A stretch of DNA of 64,000 bases from an uncultured Lachnospiraceae bacterium (GTDB lineage Bacteria > Bacillota > Clostridia > Lachnospirales > Lachnospiraceae). Where the stretch lies: contig CATKXY010000008.1 in assembly GCA_949840915.1 (NCBI GenBank), positions 1-64,000 of the forward strand, given 5' to 3'. Position 1 is the first letter of the stretch; each line of letters begins with the position of its first letter. A program made the position numbers and the translations under genes. A model generated the notes under the pieces. It searched no databases, had not been told where the DNA came from, and was given only the letters and a program-made list of their open reading frames with translations. Below, in pieces: positions 55,723-64,000 of this stretch.

Positions 55723-57051
55723 ATGGAGAGACAGGCAGAGATCGCCATCGCGGTGAAGGATGTCCGAAAAGTCTATAAATTGTATGATAAGCCCCAGGAC
55801 CGGGTGAAGGAAGCGCTGGGGTTTGGCGGAAAGAAGAATCACAAGCTGCATTATGCTTTAAACGGCGTCAGCATGAATATCTATCGCGGGGAGACGGTGG
55901 GGATCATCGGAACCAACGGCTCCGGCAAGTCCACGATCCTGAAGATTATCACCGGAGTGCTCAATCCCACCGGGGGGGAGGTCGCGGTGGATGGCCGCAT
56001 CTCCGCACTGCTGGAGCTGGGGGCCGGTTTTAATCAGGAGTACAACGGAATCGAGAATGTTTATCTCAACGGTACCATGATGGGTTTTTCCCAGAAGGAG
56101 ATCGACGCGAAGCTGCCGTCCATTCTGGAGTTCGCGGATATCGGGGATTATGTGTATCAGCCGGTGAAAACGTATTCCAGCGGTATGTTTGTGCGGCTGG
56201 CATTTGCGGTGGCCATCAATATTGAGCCGGAGATCCTGATTGTGGATGAGGCGCTGTCCGTGGGGGATGTGTTTTTTCAGGCGAAATGTTATCATAAATT
56301 TGAAGAGTTCAAGCAGATGGGCAAGACCATTGTGTTTGTCAGCCATGATCTGAGCAGCATCAGCAAGTATTGTGACAGGGTATTTTTGTTGAACAAGGGC
56401 AGTCTTCTGGGGGATGGCAGTCCCAGGGAGATGATAGACGCCTATAAGCGTGTGCTGGTGGGACAGTATGAGATTCCCGAGGACAGCGGGCGGCAGAATC
56501 TGCTGGAGGATGAGGAGCTTCAGGCGGCGGCAAAGGGACTGAATCCCGAATTACAGGAATACGGCACCGGACAGGCTGAGGTTCTGGAGTATTATCTGAC
56601 GGACGACAAGGGAGTTAGAACTACTGCGGTGATCAAGGGTACGGAGTTTGCCGTGCATATGCGGGTGCGTTTTAAAGAAATGCTTCCCGGGCCCATTTTT
56701 GCGTTTTCTTTTAAAAATGTGCAGGGAACGGAGATCACAGGCACCAATTCCATGATTGAGCGCGCGTTTCTGGAGCCGGGCAGGCCGGGGCAGGTCAAGG
56801 ATGTGACTTTTACTCAGAAGATGAGTCTGCAGGGCGGCGAATACTTGCTCTCTCTGGGAGTGACGGGATATAACGGGGATGTTTTTGAGGTATATCACAG
56901 ATTGTATGACGCGCTGAATATTACGGTGGTATCAGACAAAAATACGGTGGGATACTATGATATGGATTCATCGGTGAAGGTAACGGACGTGGAGGCTGCG
57001 GAGGGCGCTGCGGATCATGACAGGGTCGTGCCCTTTATGAAGAAGGCATAG
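55723..57051 (+). CDS. ABC exporter ATPase with C-terminal carbohydrate-binding-type extension (Wzt-like)
   Basis: The product is 442 residues from ATG 55723; in-frame ATGs at 55687 and 55702 are possible. The ATPase half has GIIGTNGSGKST (Walker A), YSSGMFVRLAFAVAI, LIVDEALSVGD (Walker B) and VSHDLSSI. From about residue 270 comes an extension of 160 residues (AEVLEYYLTDDKGVRTTAVI, VRFKEMLPGPIFAFSFKNVQ, GGEYLLSLGVTGYNG) with the beta-sandwich pattern of Wzt-C, which in known systems recognises the capped end of the polysaccharide. A methyltransferase-kinase-like gene follows. Confidence 0.88.
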   Translation: MERQAEIAIAVKDVRKVYKLYDKPQDRVKEALGFGGKKNHKLHYALNGVSMNIYRGETVGIIGTNGSGKSTILKIITGVLNPTGGEVAVDGRISALLELGAGFNQEYNGIENVYLNGTMMGFSQKEIDAKLPSILEFADIGDYVYQPVKTYSSGMFVRLAFAVAINIEPEILIVDEALSVGDVFFQAKCYHKFEEFKQMGKTIVFVSHDLSSISKYCDRVFLLNKGSLLGDGSPREMIDAYKRVLVGQYEIPEDSGRQNLLEDEELQAAAKGLNPELQEYGTGQAEVLEYYLTDDKGVRTTAVIKGTEFAVHMRVRFKEMLPGPIFAFSFKNVQGTEITGTNSMIERAFLEPGRPGQVKDVTFTQKMSLQGGEYLLSLGVTGYNGDVFEVYHRLYDALNITVVSDKNTVGYYDMDSSVKVTDVEAAEGAADHDRVVPFMKKA

Positions 57052-57061
57052 GAGACAGGCT

Positions 57062-59158
57062 ATGGGGGACAAGACGAACGAAAAAAAAATCGGCAGGGTG
57101 ACGCTGGATTACAGCAGGTATTCCGGGGAAGATCTGTACTGTGACGGCGATGTGGAGGACGAGCTTCTGCAGATTGTGCGGGACATGTCTCAGGCGGAGT
57201 ATGCCCGTGTCATCGAGGAACGAAAGAGCTGGCCTGTTCTCTATCATCTTTCGCCTCTTCGGGAGAATATCGTGGAGTGGATCCCCATGGAGCGGGACGC
57301 TAAGGTGCTGGAGGTGGGAAGCGGCTGCGGCGCCATCACGGGAGCGCTTGCGAGGAAGGCGGGAAGCGTGACCTGTGTGGATCTGTCCGGGAAACGCAGT
57401 CTGATCAATGCTTACCGTCACAGCGAATGTGAGAACGTGAGGATTCATGTGGGTAATTTCAAGGATATCGAGCCGGATCTGCCCAGGGATTATGACTATA
57501 TCTGTCTGATCGGAGTGTTCGAGTATGGTAAGAGCTATATCGGCGGCAAAGCGCCTTACTCGGAATTTTTGCGTATCCTTCTGCCCCATTTGAAGAAGGG
57601 CGGCAGGATCATCATTGCCATCGAAAACAAATACGGCATGAAGTATTTTGCGGGCTGCAAGGAGGATCATCTGGGAACGTATTTCTCCGGCATCGAGAAT
57701 TATGAGGACGGGGGCGGAGTCAGAACCTTCAGCCGCAAGGGACTGGAGCGTATTTTCCAGCGCTGCGGTGTGGAGGAGTACCATTTTTATTATCCTTATC
57801 CCGATTATAAATTCATGACTACGCTCTACAGCGATGTGTATCAGCCGGGGAAGGGAGAGCTTACCAATAATCTGCGGAATTTTGACAGGGACAGGATGCT
57901 GCTGTTCTCGGAGCGGGCTGCCTTTAACGGCGTGGTGGAGGATGAGCTGTTCTCTGTGTTTGCCAATTCCTATGTGGCGGTGATCGGCGGAGGGTTTCCT
58001 CTGAAATATACCAAATATTCCAACGACAGGGCGGCGGAGTATGCCATCCGCACCGAGATCGGAAAGGACGGGGCCGGCAGGGCCTATGTGCGCAAGTATC
58101 CCATGACAAAGGAGGCCAGGGAGCATGTGCGGGGTATGGCGCTGGCTTATGAGAATCTCCTGAAAAAGTATGAGGGAGGCAGACTGGAGATCAATGAGTG
58201 CAGGGTTGTGGAACAGGGGGAGACACTGTATGCGGAGTTTGCCTTTGTGGAAGGAATCGCTCTTTCCCAGTACATGGATCAGTGTCTGGAGAACGACGAT
58301 CAGGAGGGTTTCCACAGGTATTTTAAGGAATATGTGGAGCGGATCGGCTACAACAGCAGCTTTGCGGTGGCCGACTTTGATCTGATCTTTTCCAATATTC
58401 TGGTTCATGGAGATACCTGGACCTTGATTGATTATGAGTGGACCTTCGGAAAACCCATCAGCACCAAGGAATTGGCGTTCCGCGCAATCTACTGTTATTT
58501 ATTGGAGGATGAAAAACGAACTAAATTAAATCTCGATTTGATAATGAGCGAACTGGAGATTACGGAGGGAGACGCGGAGGGCTTTCGGGAACAGGAGATG
58601 GATTTCCAGAAATTTGTCACCGGCAATCGCCTCTCCATGGCACAGATGCGCGATGCCATCGGGTATCGCTGTATAGCGCCTCAGAAGTGGCTGGAGCGAT
58701 GCCAGGATCTGGAGTCGGTGAATCGGGTTCAGATATACGAGGATCGGGGCGAGGGCTGCAAGGAGGAGGAATCTTATTTCGTTCGTGACGCCTATCAGAA
58801 TGAGCAGCTTATTGAGCTGGAGCTGGCGGTGGACGGGAATGTGCATTTGCTGCGCATTGATCCGGCATTTGACTGCTGTATGGTCAAAATTTTGGATATG
58901 AGCTTTAACGGAGAGCCGGTTCCCCTGGAGAAGCGAAAGGTTCTGCAGAGCAACGGGCGGATTTTGAAGTCTTCGGGGCGGGATGAGGGGCGTTGTCAGC
59001 CGGGTATTGTTTTCCCGGTGACGGATCCCAATATCTATATCGATCTGACCCTTCTGGAGAGACGGGCAGAAAATATTCTGCATGCGCGCATGGAGATTGT
59101 GCGTCTGCCCCTGGACATGGCACAGGATATGGCGAAAGCGGTAAAGAGGATACTGTAA
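57062..59158 (+). CDS. Methyltransferase and kinase-like fusion, WbdD-like chain terminator candidate
   Basis: The product is 698 residues from ATG 57062, with GGAGA upstream. The first 220 residues are a class I SAM-dependent methyltransferase (AKVLEVGSGCGAITGALARK, GGRIIIAIENKYG). Residues about 300-480 look like a small-molecule kinase: GRAYVRKYP (lysine strand), FAFVEGIALSQYM, then DFDLIFSNILVHGDTWTLID and DYEWTFG, giving the DxxxxN and DYE catalytic and metal blocks. WbdD from polymannose O-antigen systems has this order and about this length, and caps chains with methyl phosphate that Wzt-C then recognises. The equivalent role here is an inference from domains and neighbours. Confidence 0.7.
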   Translation: MGDKTNEKKIGRVTLDYSRYSGEDLYCDGDVEDELLQIVRDMSQAEYARVIEERKSWPVLYHLSPLRENIVEWIPMERDAKVLEVGSGCGAITGALARKAGSVTCVDLSGKRSLINAYRHSECENVRIHVGNFKDIEPDLPRDYDYICLIGVFEYGKSYIGGKAPYSEFLRILLPHLKKGGRIIIAIENKYGMKYFAGCKEDHLGTYFSGIENYEDGGGVRTFSRKGLERIFQRCGVEEYHFYYPYPDYKFMTTLYSDVYQPGKGELTNNLRNFDRDRMLLFSERAAFNGVVEDELFSVFANSYVAVIGGGFPLKYTKYSNDRAAEYAIRTEIGKDGAGRAYVRKYPMTKEAREHVRGMALAYENLLKKYEGGRLEINECRVVEQGETLYAEFAFVEGIALSQYMDQCLENDDQEGFHRYFKEYVERIGYNSSFAVADFDLIFSNILVHGDTWTLIDYEWTFGKPISTKELAFRAIYCYLLEDEKRTKLNLDLIMSELEITEGDAEGFREQEMDFQKFVTGNRLSMAQMRDAIGYRCIAPQKWLERCQDLESVNRVQIYEDRGEGCKEEESYFVRDAYQNEQLIELELAVDGNVHLLRIDPAFDCCMVKILDMSFNGEPVPLEKRKVLQSNGRILKSSGRDEGRCQPGIVFPVTDPNIYIDLTLLERRAENILHARMEIVRLPLDMAQDMAKAVKRIL

Positions 59159-59179
59159 TCAGTATACCGGAAAGGGCTT

Positions 59180-61138
59180 ATGGGACTGAAAAAGCTTGTA
59201 AAGCAGGTATTCATAAATAAATATAACAAGCGTTATGAAAATGAACTGAACAGTCGGAGGGTCAGTTACCGGGACTGGATCGCAGATCTGGAGTCCGGGC
59301 CGGGCTCCTCAGATTGCGGGACTGACGGAGGATGTGATTGCGCATCCGCTTCCTGCCCGGTGGAATTTGTGGTATTATGTAATCCCCGGGGACGTGAGGC
59401 CGAGCATGCAAGGTTGTGGGCCGGAAGCTGGTTTGCCCGTTTCCCGGAAGCTCTGATACTCTATGGGGATGAGGATGTCTGGCCGGAGGGAGAGGAGCGC
59501 AGATCGCCGTATTTTAAACCGGACTGGTCGCCGGATCTGCTGGCCGGGCAGTTTTATCCGGGCGGTTTTGTGGCTGTGCGGAAGGAATGGTTTGAGACAT
59601 GCACGGGAGAGCTTACGGATTACAACTGTGACACCCGGTCTCTTGTGTGCCGCCTGGTTGAACTGGCGGGCGGGTATGAGAAGGGGCGCGGAAGGAGAAC
59701 GATCCTCCACATTCCCCGCATTTTGTTCCACAATGAGAGCGAGGCGGCCGGAGAGGCGTGGATGAATTACGGGAAGCCGCCGTATGGATGTAACTCTCAG
59801 GCGCTTTCGGAGGGAGAAGCCGTTTCCGGAATGTTGTCTGTCATCATTCCCTCCAAGGATAATCCCGATCTGCTGGAAAAGTGTATTCATGGCATTCTGG
59901 AGACGTCCGCGGATCTGCGCTATGAAATCATAGTGGTTGACAATGGTTCCTCACAGGAGAACCGAGTGCAGCTGGAAGCCTTGTTAAAGGCTGTGCGGCG
60001 CAGCGGCGCAGCGGGGCTTGCCCGGTTGCTCTATCATTATGAGCCCATGGAGTTTGATTTTTCAAGAATGTGCAATCTGGGGGCGAGAAAGGCTTCAGGA
60101 GAGCTGCTCTTATTTCTGAATGATGATGTGGAGCTGGTGGAACCGGGATGTCTGAAGGGAATGGCTCAGATGGCGGCCAGACCTTTTACGGGGGCTGTGG
60201 GCTTAAAGCTTCTGTATCCGGACGGAAAGGAGCTGAGGCGCATCCAGCATGCGGGTATCACGAATCTGCCCATGGGTCCGGTGCACAAGCTGCAGTTTTG
60301 TTCAGACGAGAAGGTTTATGCTTTGGGCAGGAACAGAGGCAGGCAGAATGTATTGGCGGTGACGGCGGCCTGTCTGATGGTGGAGAAGGAAAAATTCATG
60401 GAGGCCGGGGGCTTCGCCAAAGAATTACAGGTGGCATTTAATGACGTGGATCTGTGTTTTCAGCTCTATGAGCTGGGTTATGAGAATGTGTGCCAGTGCG
60501 ACTGTTTTGCTTTCCATGACGAATCCTACAGCAGAGGGGACGATGAGGCGCCGGAGAAGCTGGAGAGACTGTTGGGGGAGCGCAGGAGATTGTATGAGAG
60601 ACATCCGCTGCTTGCGGGGGTGGATCCTTATTATTCCGCGTACTGGAACCGGGAAGGACTGGACACACATATCCGCCCGCAGTATGAGACACAGGGCAAT
60701 CGTGTGCAGCGGGTAGAACGGCTGACAGCGGGCGGCTCAGGACCGGAGCCGGCGGGTTACCGGCAGGACCCGTGCCTGATGGTGAGAGTGGAGTCTGCGC
60801 TGGCAAACGGGGAGCAGAGCGGTGTGATCGTCACAGGCTGGAGTGTGGTTCTGGGAGATAATAACGCATGTTACGAAAAGGAGCTGATCCTGCGTCCGCA
60901 GGCAGAGACTACAGCGGACGAGGCAGTGGAATTTTACAGGATTCCCCTGCAGGGGCAGTATCGGCCGGATTTGACGGAGAATATGCCGGATCAGGTCAAT
61001 GTGGGGCTGTGCGGTTATCAGGTTGAGCTTATGTACGCGGCTCTGCCTGAGGGCAGGTATCGCGTCGGGGCTTTGGCCGGGAACCGGGTGACAGGCACCA
61101 GGCTGATAAACTGGAGTAATCGGGTGGTGGATATATGA
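59180..61138 (+). CDS. Large family 2 glycosyltransferase with two GT-A-like domains
   Basis: The product is 652 residues from ATG 59180. Residues about 50-200 look like a degenerate GT-A domain (CNPRGREAEHARL, YGDEDVW, FKPDWSPDLL), and from about 215 there is a full one (MLSVIIPSKDNPDLLEKCIH, VVDNGSSQENRV, LFLNDDVELVEPG, FNDVDLCFQL). The C-terminal 150 residues resemble the add-on of O-antigen rhamnosyl-type enzymes. Its stop overlaps the next start. It probably extends the exported polymer in the cytoplasm. Confidence 0.8.
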   Translation: MGLKKLVKQVFINKYNKRYENELNSRRVSYRDWIADLESGPGSSDCGTDGGCDCASASCPVEFVVLCNPRGREAEHARLWAGSWFARFPEALILYGDEDVWPEGEERRSPYFKPDWSPDLLAGQFYPGGFVAVRKEWFETCTGELTDYNCDTRSLVCRLVELAGGYEKGRGRRTILHIPRILFHNESEAAGEAWMNYGKPPYGCNSQALSEGEAVSGMLSVIIPSKDNPDLLEKCIHGILETSADLRYEIIVVDNGSSQENRVQLEALLKAVRRSGAAGLARLLYHYEPMEFDFSRMCNLGARKASGELLLFLNDDVELVEPGCLKGMAQMAARPFTGAVGLKLLYPDGKELRRIQHAGITNLPMGPVHKLQFCSDEKVYALGRNRGRQNVLAVTAACLMVEKEKFMEAGGFAKELQVAFNDVDLCFQLYELGYENVCQCDCFAFHDESYSRGDDEAPEKLERLLGERRRLYERHPLLAGVDPYYSAYWNREGLDTHIRPQYETQGNRVQRVERLTAGGSGPEPAGYRQDPCLMVRVESALANGEQSGVIVTGWSVVLGDNNACYEKELILRPQAETTADEAVEFYRIPLQGQYRPDLTENMPDQVNVGLCGYQVELMYAALPEGRYRVGALAGNRVTGTRLINWSNRVVDI

Positions 61139-63222
61139 CGGAGACGATGGATATGACAGATGAGATAAAGACGGCAGACGAAGCCGTATCATGGAGAGCG
61201 GAATATGAGCGGGAGCATTTGAAATGCGCGGATCTGGCCTCGCGCGTTGCGGATCTGGAGTCTGCCAACGAGGAGCTGAACTGGAAGCTGAACCGCATCA
61301 GGAACAATCCGCTCTGGAAGCTGAGCAGGCCCCTCCGCAATGTCATGCACTGGGGCATCAGACAGTGGGACAGGCTGCGAAACTGCGGCGGCGTCAGAGG
61401 TGTGTTCCGCAAGCTGGACTATAAGAAGCGGGAGCGGGCGGTTATGAGCAGTTACGGGACGGAGAGCTTTCCCGACCAGGAGCGGGTGCTTCTGGAACGG
61501 AATGCGGAATTTCCCCGCATGGTGAAGATCAGTATTCTGGTGCCGCTCTGGAACAACCGACGGGAATTTCAGATCGAGATGCTGGATTCCGTCATGAACC
61601 AGACCTATCAGAACTGGGAATTGTGCCTGGCGGACGGCTCCGATGAGGAGCATGCCTATATCGGAGAGCTGTGCAGAGAGTATGCGTCGCGGGCAGGCGG
61701 CAGGATTGTTTACCGGAAGCTGGAGAAAAACCTGGGGATCTCGGGCAATACCAATGCCTGTCTGGAACTGGCTACAGGCGAGTATATCGGATTGTTTGAT
61801 CAGGATGATATTCTGCATCCCTCCGTACTCTATGAGTATGTGAAAGCGATCAACGAGCAGGGAGCGGACTATCTGTACTGTGACGAGACTACTTTCAGGA
61901 GCGGAAATATCGACAGGATGCTCACCATGCATTTTAAGCCCGATTATGCGCCGGATAATCTGCGGGCAAATAATTACATCTGTCATTTTAGCGTGTTTTC
62001 CAGAAAACTGCTGGATGGCGCAGAGCTTTTCCGCACGAAATATGACGGGAGCCAGGATCATGATATGATTCTGCGCCTGACGGATAATGCGAAAAAGATC
62101 GTACATGTACCCAAGCTGTTGTACTATTGGAGAAGTCATGCGGGCAGCGTCGCCTCCGGTATCGAGGCCAAGCCCTATGCTATCACGGCCGCCAAAGGAG
62201 CGGTGGCAGAGCATTTGAAAAAGCACGGATATGATCATTTTCATATCATCAGCACCCGCGCTTTTGAGACGATTTTCCGCATTCGATATGAGATCAAGGG
62301 GACGCCAAAGATCAGCATAATCATTGCAAACAGGGATCATACGGAGGATTTGCGCCGCTGTGTGGCTTCTATCCGGGAGAAATCCACCTATGACAATTAC
62401 GAGATTGTCATTGTGGAGAATAACAGTACGTCGCCGGAGCTGTTTGATTATTACGGGGAGCTTTTGGACTGTGATTTTGCCGCCTGTGCAGGCGAGGCTT
62501 CCGGGCAGGGAGGAACGCAAGCCGTCCATGACGGCGGATGCATCAGAAAAGACAACATAACGGTTGTTATATATAAGGGTGAATTCAATTATTCGGCTGT
62601 AAATAATCTGGGAGTACAATATGCGGCGGGAGATTATATCCTGCTTTTGAATAATGATACGGAGGTCATCACCGTCAACTGGATGGAGGAGCTTTTGATG
62701 TATGCCCAGCGCGAGGATGTGGGCGCGGTGGGAGCAAAGCTCTATTACGGAGACCGCACCATCCAGCATGCGGGTGTGGTCGTCGGACTGGGGGCGCACC
62801 GCACGGCGGGGCATACCCATTACCGGCAGTCCAGACAGAATCTCGGCTATATGGGAAGACTTTGCTACGCTCAGAATGTCAGCGCTGTGACCGGAGCCTG
62901 TCTGATGGTAAAGAGGAGCCTGTATGAAGAGGCGGGAGGTCTGGAGGAGCGCTTTGCAGTCTCTTTGAATGATGTGGACTTTTGCCTGAAGCTGCGGGAG
63001 AGGGGGCTGTTAAATGTGTTTACGCCCTTTGCCGAGCTCTTTCATTATGAGTCGGTCTCCCGGGGAGCGGACGACAGCGGAGAGAAGGCACGGCGCTATG
63101 AGCGGGAGTGCGAGAGCTTCCGGGAGAGATGGAAGGCTTTGCTGGAGGCGGGGGATCCTTACTACAATCCCAATTTCTCTCTGGACCGCAGCGATTTCTC
63201 TCTAAAGCTTAACGGACAATAA
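61135..63222 (+). CDS. Large family 2 glycosyltransferase with coiled coil and two GT-A domains
   Basis: The product is 695 residues and overlaps the previous stop by 4 bases (ATGA). A short N-terminal coiled coil (ADLASRVADLESANEELNWK) leads into NNPLWKLSRPLRNVMHW, then a first GT-A domain (ISILVPLWNNRREFQIEMLD, LFDQDDILHPS) and a second (ISIIIANRDHTEDLRRCV, LLLNNDTEVIT, LNDVDFCLKLRE). Both have acidic metal-binding pairs, so both may be active. This tandem type usually makes alternating linkages in O-antigen-like polymers. Confidence 0.85.
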   Translation: MTETMDMTDEIKTADEAVSWRAEYEREHLKCADLASRVADLESANEELNWKLNRIRNNPLWKLSRPLRNVMHWGIRQWDRLRNCGGVRGVFRKLDYKKRERAVMSSYGTESFPDQERVLLERNAEFPRMVKISILVPLWNNRREFQIEMLDSVMNQTYQNWELCLADGSDEEHAYIGELCREYASRAGGRIVYRKLEKNLGISGNTNACLELATGEYIGLFDQDDILHPSVLYEYVKAINEQGADYLYCDETTFRSGNIDRMLTMHFKPDYAPDNLRANNYICHFSVFSRKLLDGAELFRTKYDGSQDHDMILRLTDNAKKIVHVPKLLYYWRSHAGSVASGIEAKPYAITAAKGAVAEHLKKHGYDHFHIISTRAFETIFRIRYEIKGTPKISIIIANRDHTEDLRRCVASIREKSTYDNYEIVIVENNSTSPELFDYYGELLDCDFAACAGEASGQGGTQAVHDGGCIRKDNITVVIYKGEFNYSAVNNLGVQYAAGDYILLLNNDTEVITVNWMEELLMYAQREDVGAVGAKLYYGDRTIQHAGVVVGLGAHRTAGHTHYRQSRQNLGYMGRLCYAQNVSAVTGACLMVKRSLYEEAGGLEERFAVSLNDVDFCLKLRERGLLNVFTPFAELFHYESVSRGADDSGEKARRYERECESFRERWKALLEAGDPYYNPNFSLDRSDFSLKLNGQ

Positions 63223-63225
63223 GCA

Positions 63226-64000
63226 TCAATTCACAAAGACATGAGGCGCGAGAAACAGACGCTGCCCCGGCGAGATAACGTCCGGGTTTTCAATCCGGTT
63301 CAGAGGATCACTGCAGATGGTCTCTATGGTGCGTTCCACAGCCAGGGGATGGGTTCTGTCAAAGAAGCGTCCGGCCAGGTTCCAGAGGGTATCGCCCTCT
63401 TCGATTTCGTACCAATAGGGAAAGATGATAAAACGGTCGATGATGTCCTGGCGGCATTCAAATATCCCCGTTTTATCTTCCGCGCCGTCCTTGAATTCTT
63501 CTATGAGAAGAATCCACTGGAAGCTTTCATGCTCCCGCATCTGAGGCAGATACACGGCGATGTTTCTGAGAGTGGTCTCTCCCCGGGCATGAGCGTATTC
63601 GTGGTATGGGGTGGAGACAAAGCGGCAGTCTGTCCAGGCGACCTCCTCCGGGAGGACGGAGCGGATCCTTGAGGCAATATTTTCACGGGCCAGCAATTCT
63701 TCGATGCCCGGCAGATCGATGTCATGAGCGGACAATCCTTCTTCCGCATAATTTTCTCCCGAGACGGCCAGCAGATAGAGGCGGCCCCGGTCGGCAAGCC
63801 GGTTCTCCTCAAGTCTCATATCCCGTTCCCATTGAATCGTCAGGCGTTCGAAGCCTTCGGCGGCAAGCTCTTCCTCTGTGCGCGTGTAGAGCATGTCCGC
63901 ACACTCGTCGGAGCTGCCGTAGCTGACATCATTTGGAAAGTAAATTGCAAAATGATCTGTGAATATGGAACGCCAAGATGCATAATGCTGGATGCTGAGA
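63226..64000 (-). CDS. LysM-domain protein, 5' part beyond window
   Basis: The frame stays open to the right edge of the window (reading SIFTDHFAIYFPNDVSYG before the internal Met at 63892), so the start is outside. The visible part is about 258 residues: a charged globular region, then a C-terminal LysM domain (IEEGDTLWNLAGRFFD, ISPGQRLFLAP) that binds peptidoglycan or related GlcNAc polymers. The stop lies three bases after the end of the convergent glycosyltransferase gene. No signal peptide is visible because the start is missing. Confidence 0.8.
   Translation of the reverse strand, partial: LSIQHYASWRSIFTDHFAIYFPNDVSYGSSDECADMLYTRTEEELAAEGFERLTIQWERDMRLEENRLADRGRLYLLAVSGENYAEEGLSAHDIDLPGIEELLARENIASRIRSVLPEEVAWTDCRFVSTPYHEYAHARGETTLRNIAVYLPQMREHESFQWILLIEEFKDGAEDKTGIFECRQDIIDRFIIFPYWYEIEEGDTLWNLAGRFFDRTHPLAVERTIETICSDPLNRIENPDVISPGQRLFLAPHVFVN

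Noticed and set aside
57035..58408. Minus-strand open frame of 457 codons opposite the methyltransferase-kinase gene
   Set aside because: The + strand carries the SAM-binding and kinase motifs in frame. The antisense product shows none.
61189..62820. Minus-strand open frame of 543 codons opposite a glycosyltransferase
   Set aside because: It lies wholly opposite a clear GT2 gene with metal-binding motifs; the antisense protein is low in motif content.

Overview
The window reads like chromosome from a Gram-positive Clostridia, most likely a Lachnospiraceae. The reasons are AGGAGG-type ribosome sites, sigma-A promoters, a Firmicutes-order hrcA-grpE-dnaK-dnaJ operon behind a perfect CIRCE operator, a Lys/Ala-rich DUF6465-type protein, and a CotH/VTC/DUF4956 module. 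Taxonomy is inferred from gene content only. Nearly everything is on the + strand; the exceptions are one SGNH-like gene (44952-45920) and a LysM gene cut by the right edge.

Region 1 (1-5094) is an Rhs tip array in decay. It has the 3' end of an Rhs protein with its own toxin-like tail, then a small two-helix membrane protein (candidate immunity). A second Rhs core follows, almost identical over about 706 bp but with frameshifts before it and two in-frame stops in its tail; its immunity-like paralogue is intact. A third, heavily broken Rhs core is fused to a zinc-metallopeptidase-like tail (HEYSH) and followed by a frameshifted lipoprotein.

Region 2 (5238-20315) is housekeeping: polysaccharide deacetylase, glycerol kinase, PLP aminotransferase, patatin-like lipase, undecaprenyl-diphosphatase, CotH-VTC-DUF4956, the DUF6465 protein and the heat-shock operon.

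Region 3 (20464-63222) is a surface-glycan locus of about 43 kb. A tightly packed block (24215-33543) holds a GT52-like putative sialyltransferase, an ABC flippase, a GT2, and pseudaminic-acid-type genes (PseF, PseH-like, PseI, PseG). An FkbH-like HAD enzyme and an acyl carrier protein sit in the middle of these, which suggests ACP-dependent acylation of the nonulosonic acid precursor, possibly with a glyceryl group. PseB and PseC are not in the window. Next come GtrB and a set of large polytopic GT-C-like membrane proteins (two GtrII-like, two DUF6044-like, one GT39-like, one DUF6077-like gene apparently split by a frameshift, one DUF6056-like). A WecE-type aminotransferase with RmlA and RmlB could make dTDP-4-amino-4,6-dideoxygalactose; RmlC points to a rhamnose branch, but RmlD is not seen. 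Two membrane-anchored GH25 muramidases flank rmlB-rmlA.

The right part has an ABC polysaccharide exporter (Wzm/Wzt with a C-terminal extension like carbohydrate-binding Wzt), followed directly by a methyltransferase-kinase-like fusion resembling the WbdD chain terminator and two large tandem-domain GT2 enzymes. The simplest reading is a polymer made inside the cell, capped and exported by an ABC transporter, then decorated outside by polyprenyl-phosphate-dependent GT-C enzymes.

The best candidates for something new are the FkbH-ACP-GNAT insertion in the Pse block, the WbdD-like/Wzt pair in a Gram-positive setting, the SGNH pseudoenzyme lacking its serine, and the tyrosine-rich tandem-repeat tail of the large muramidase.
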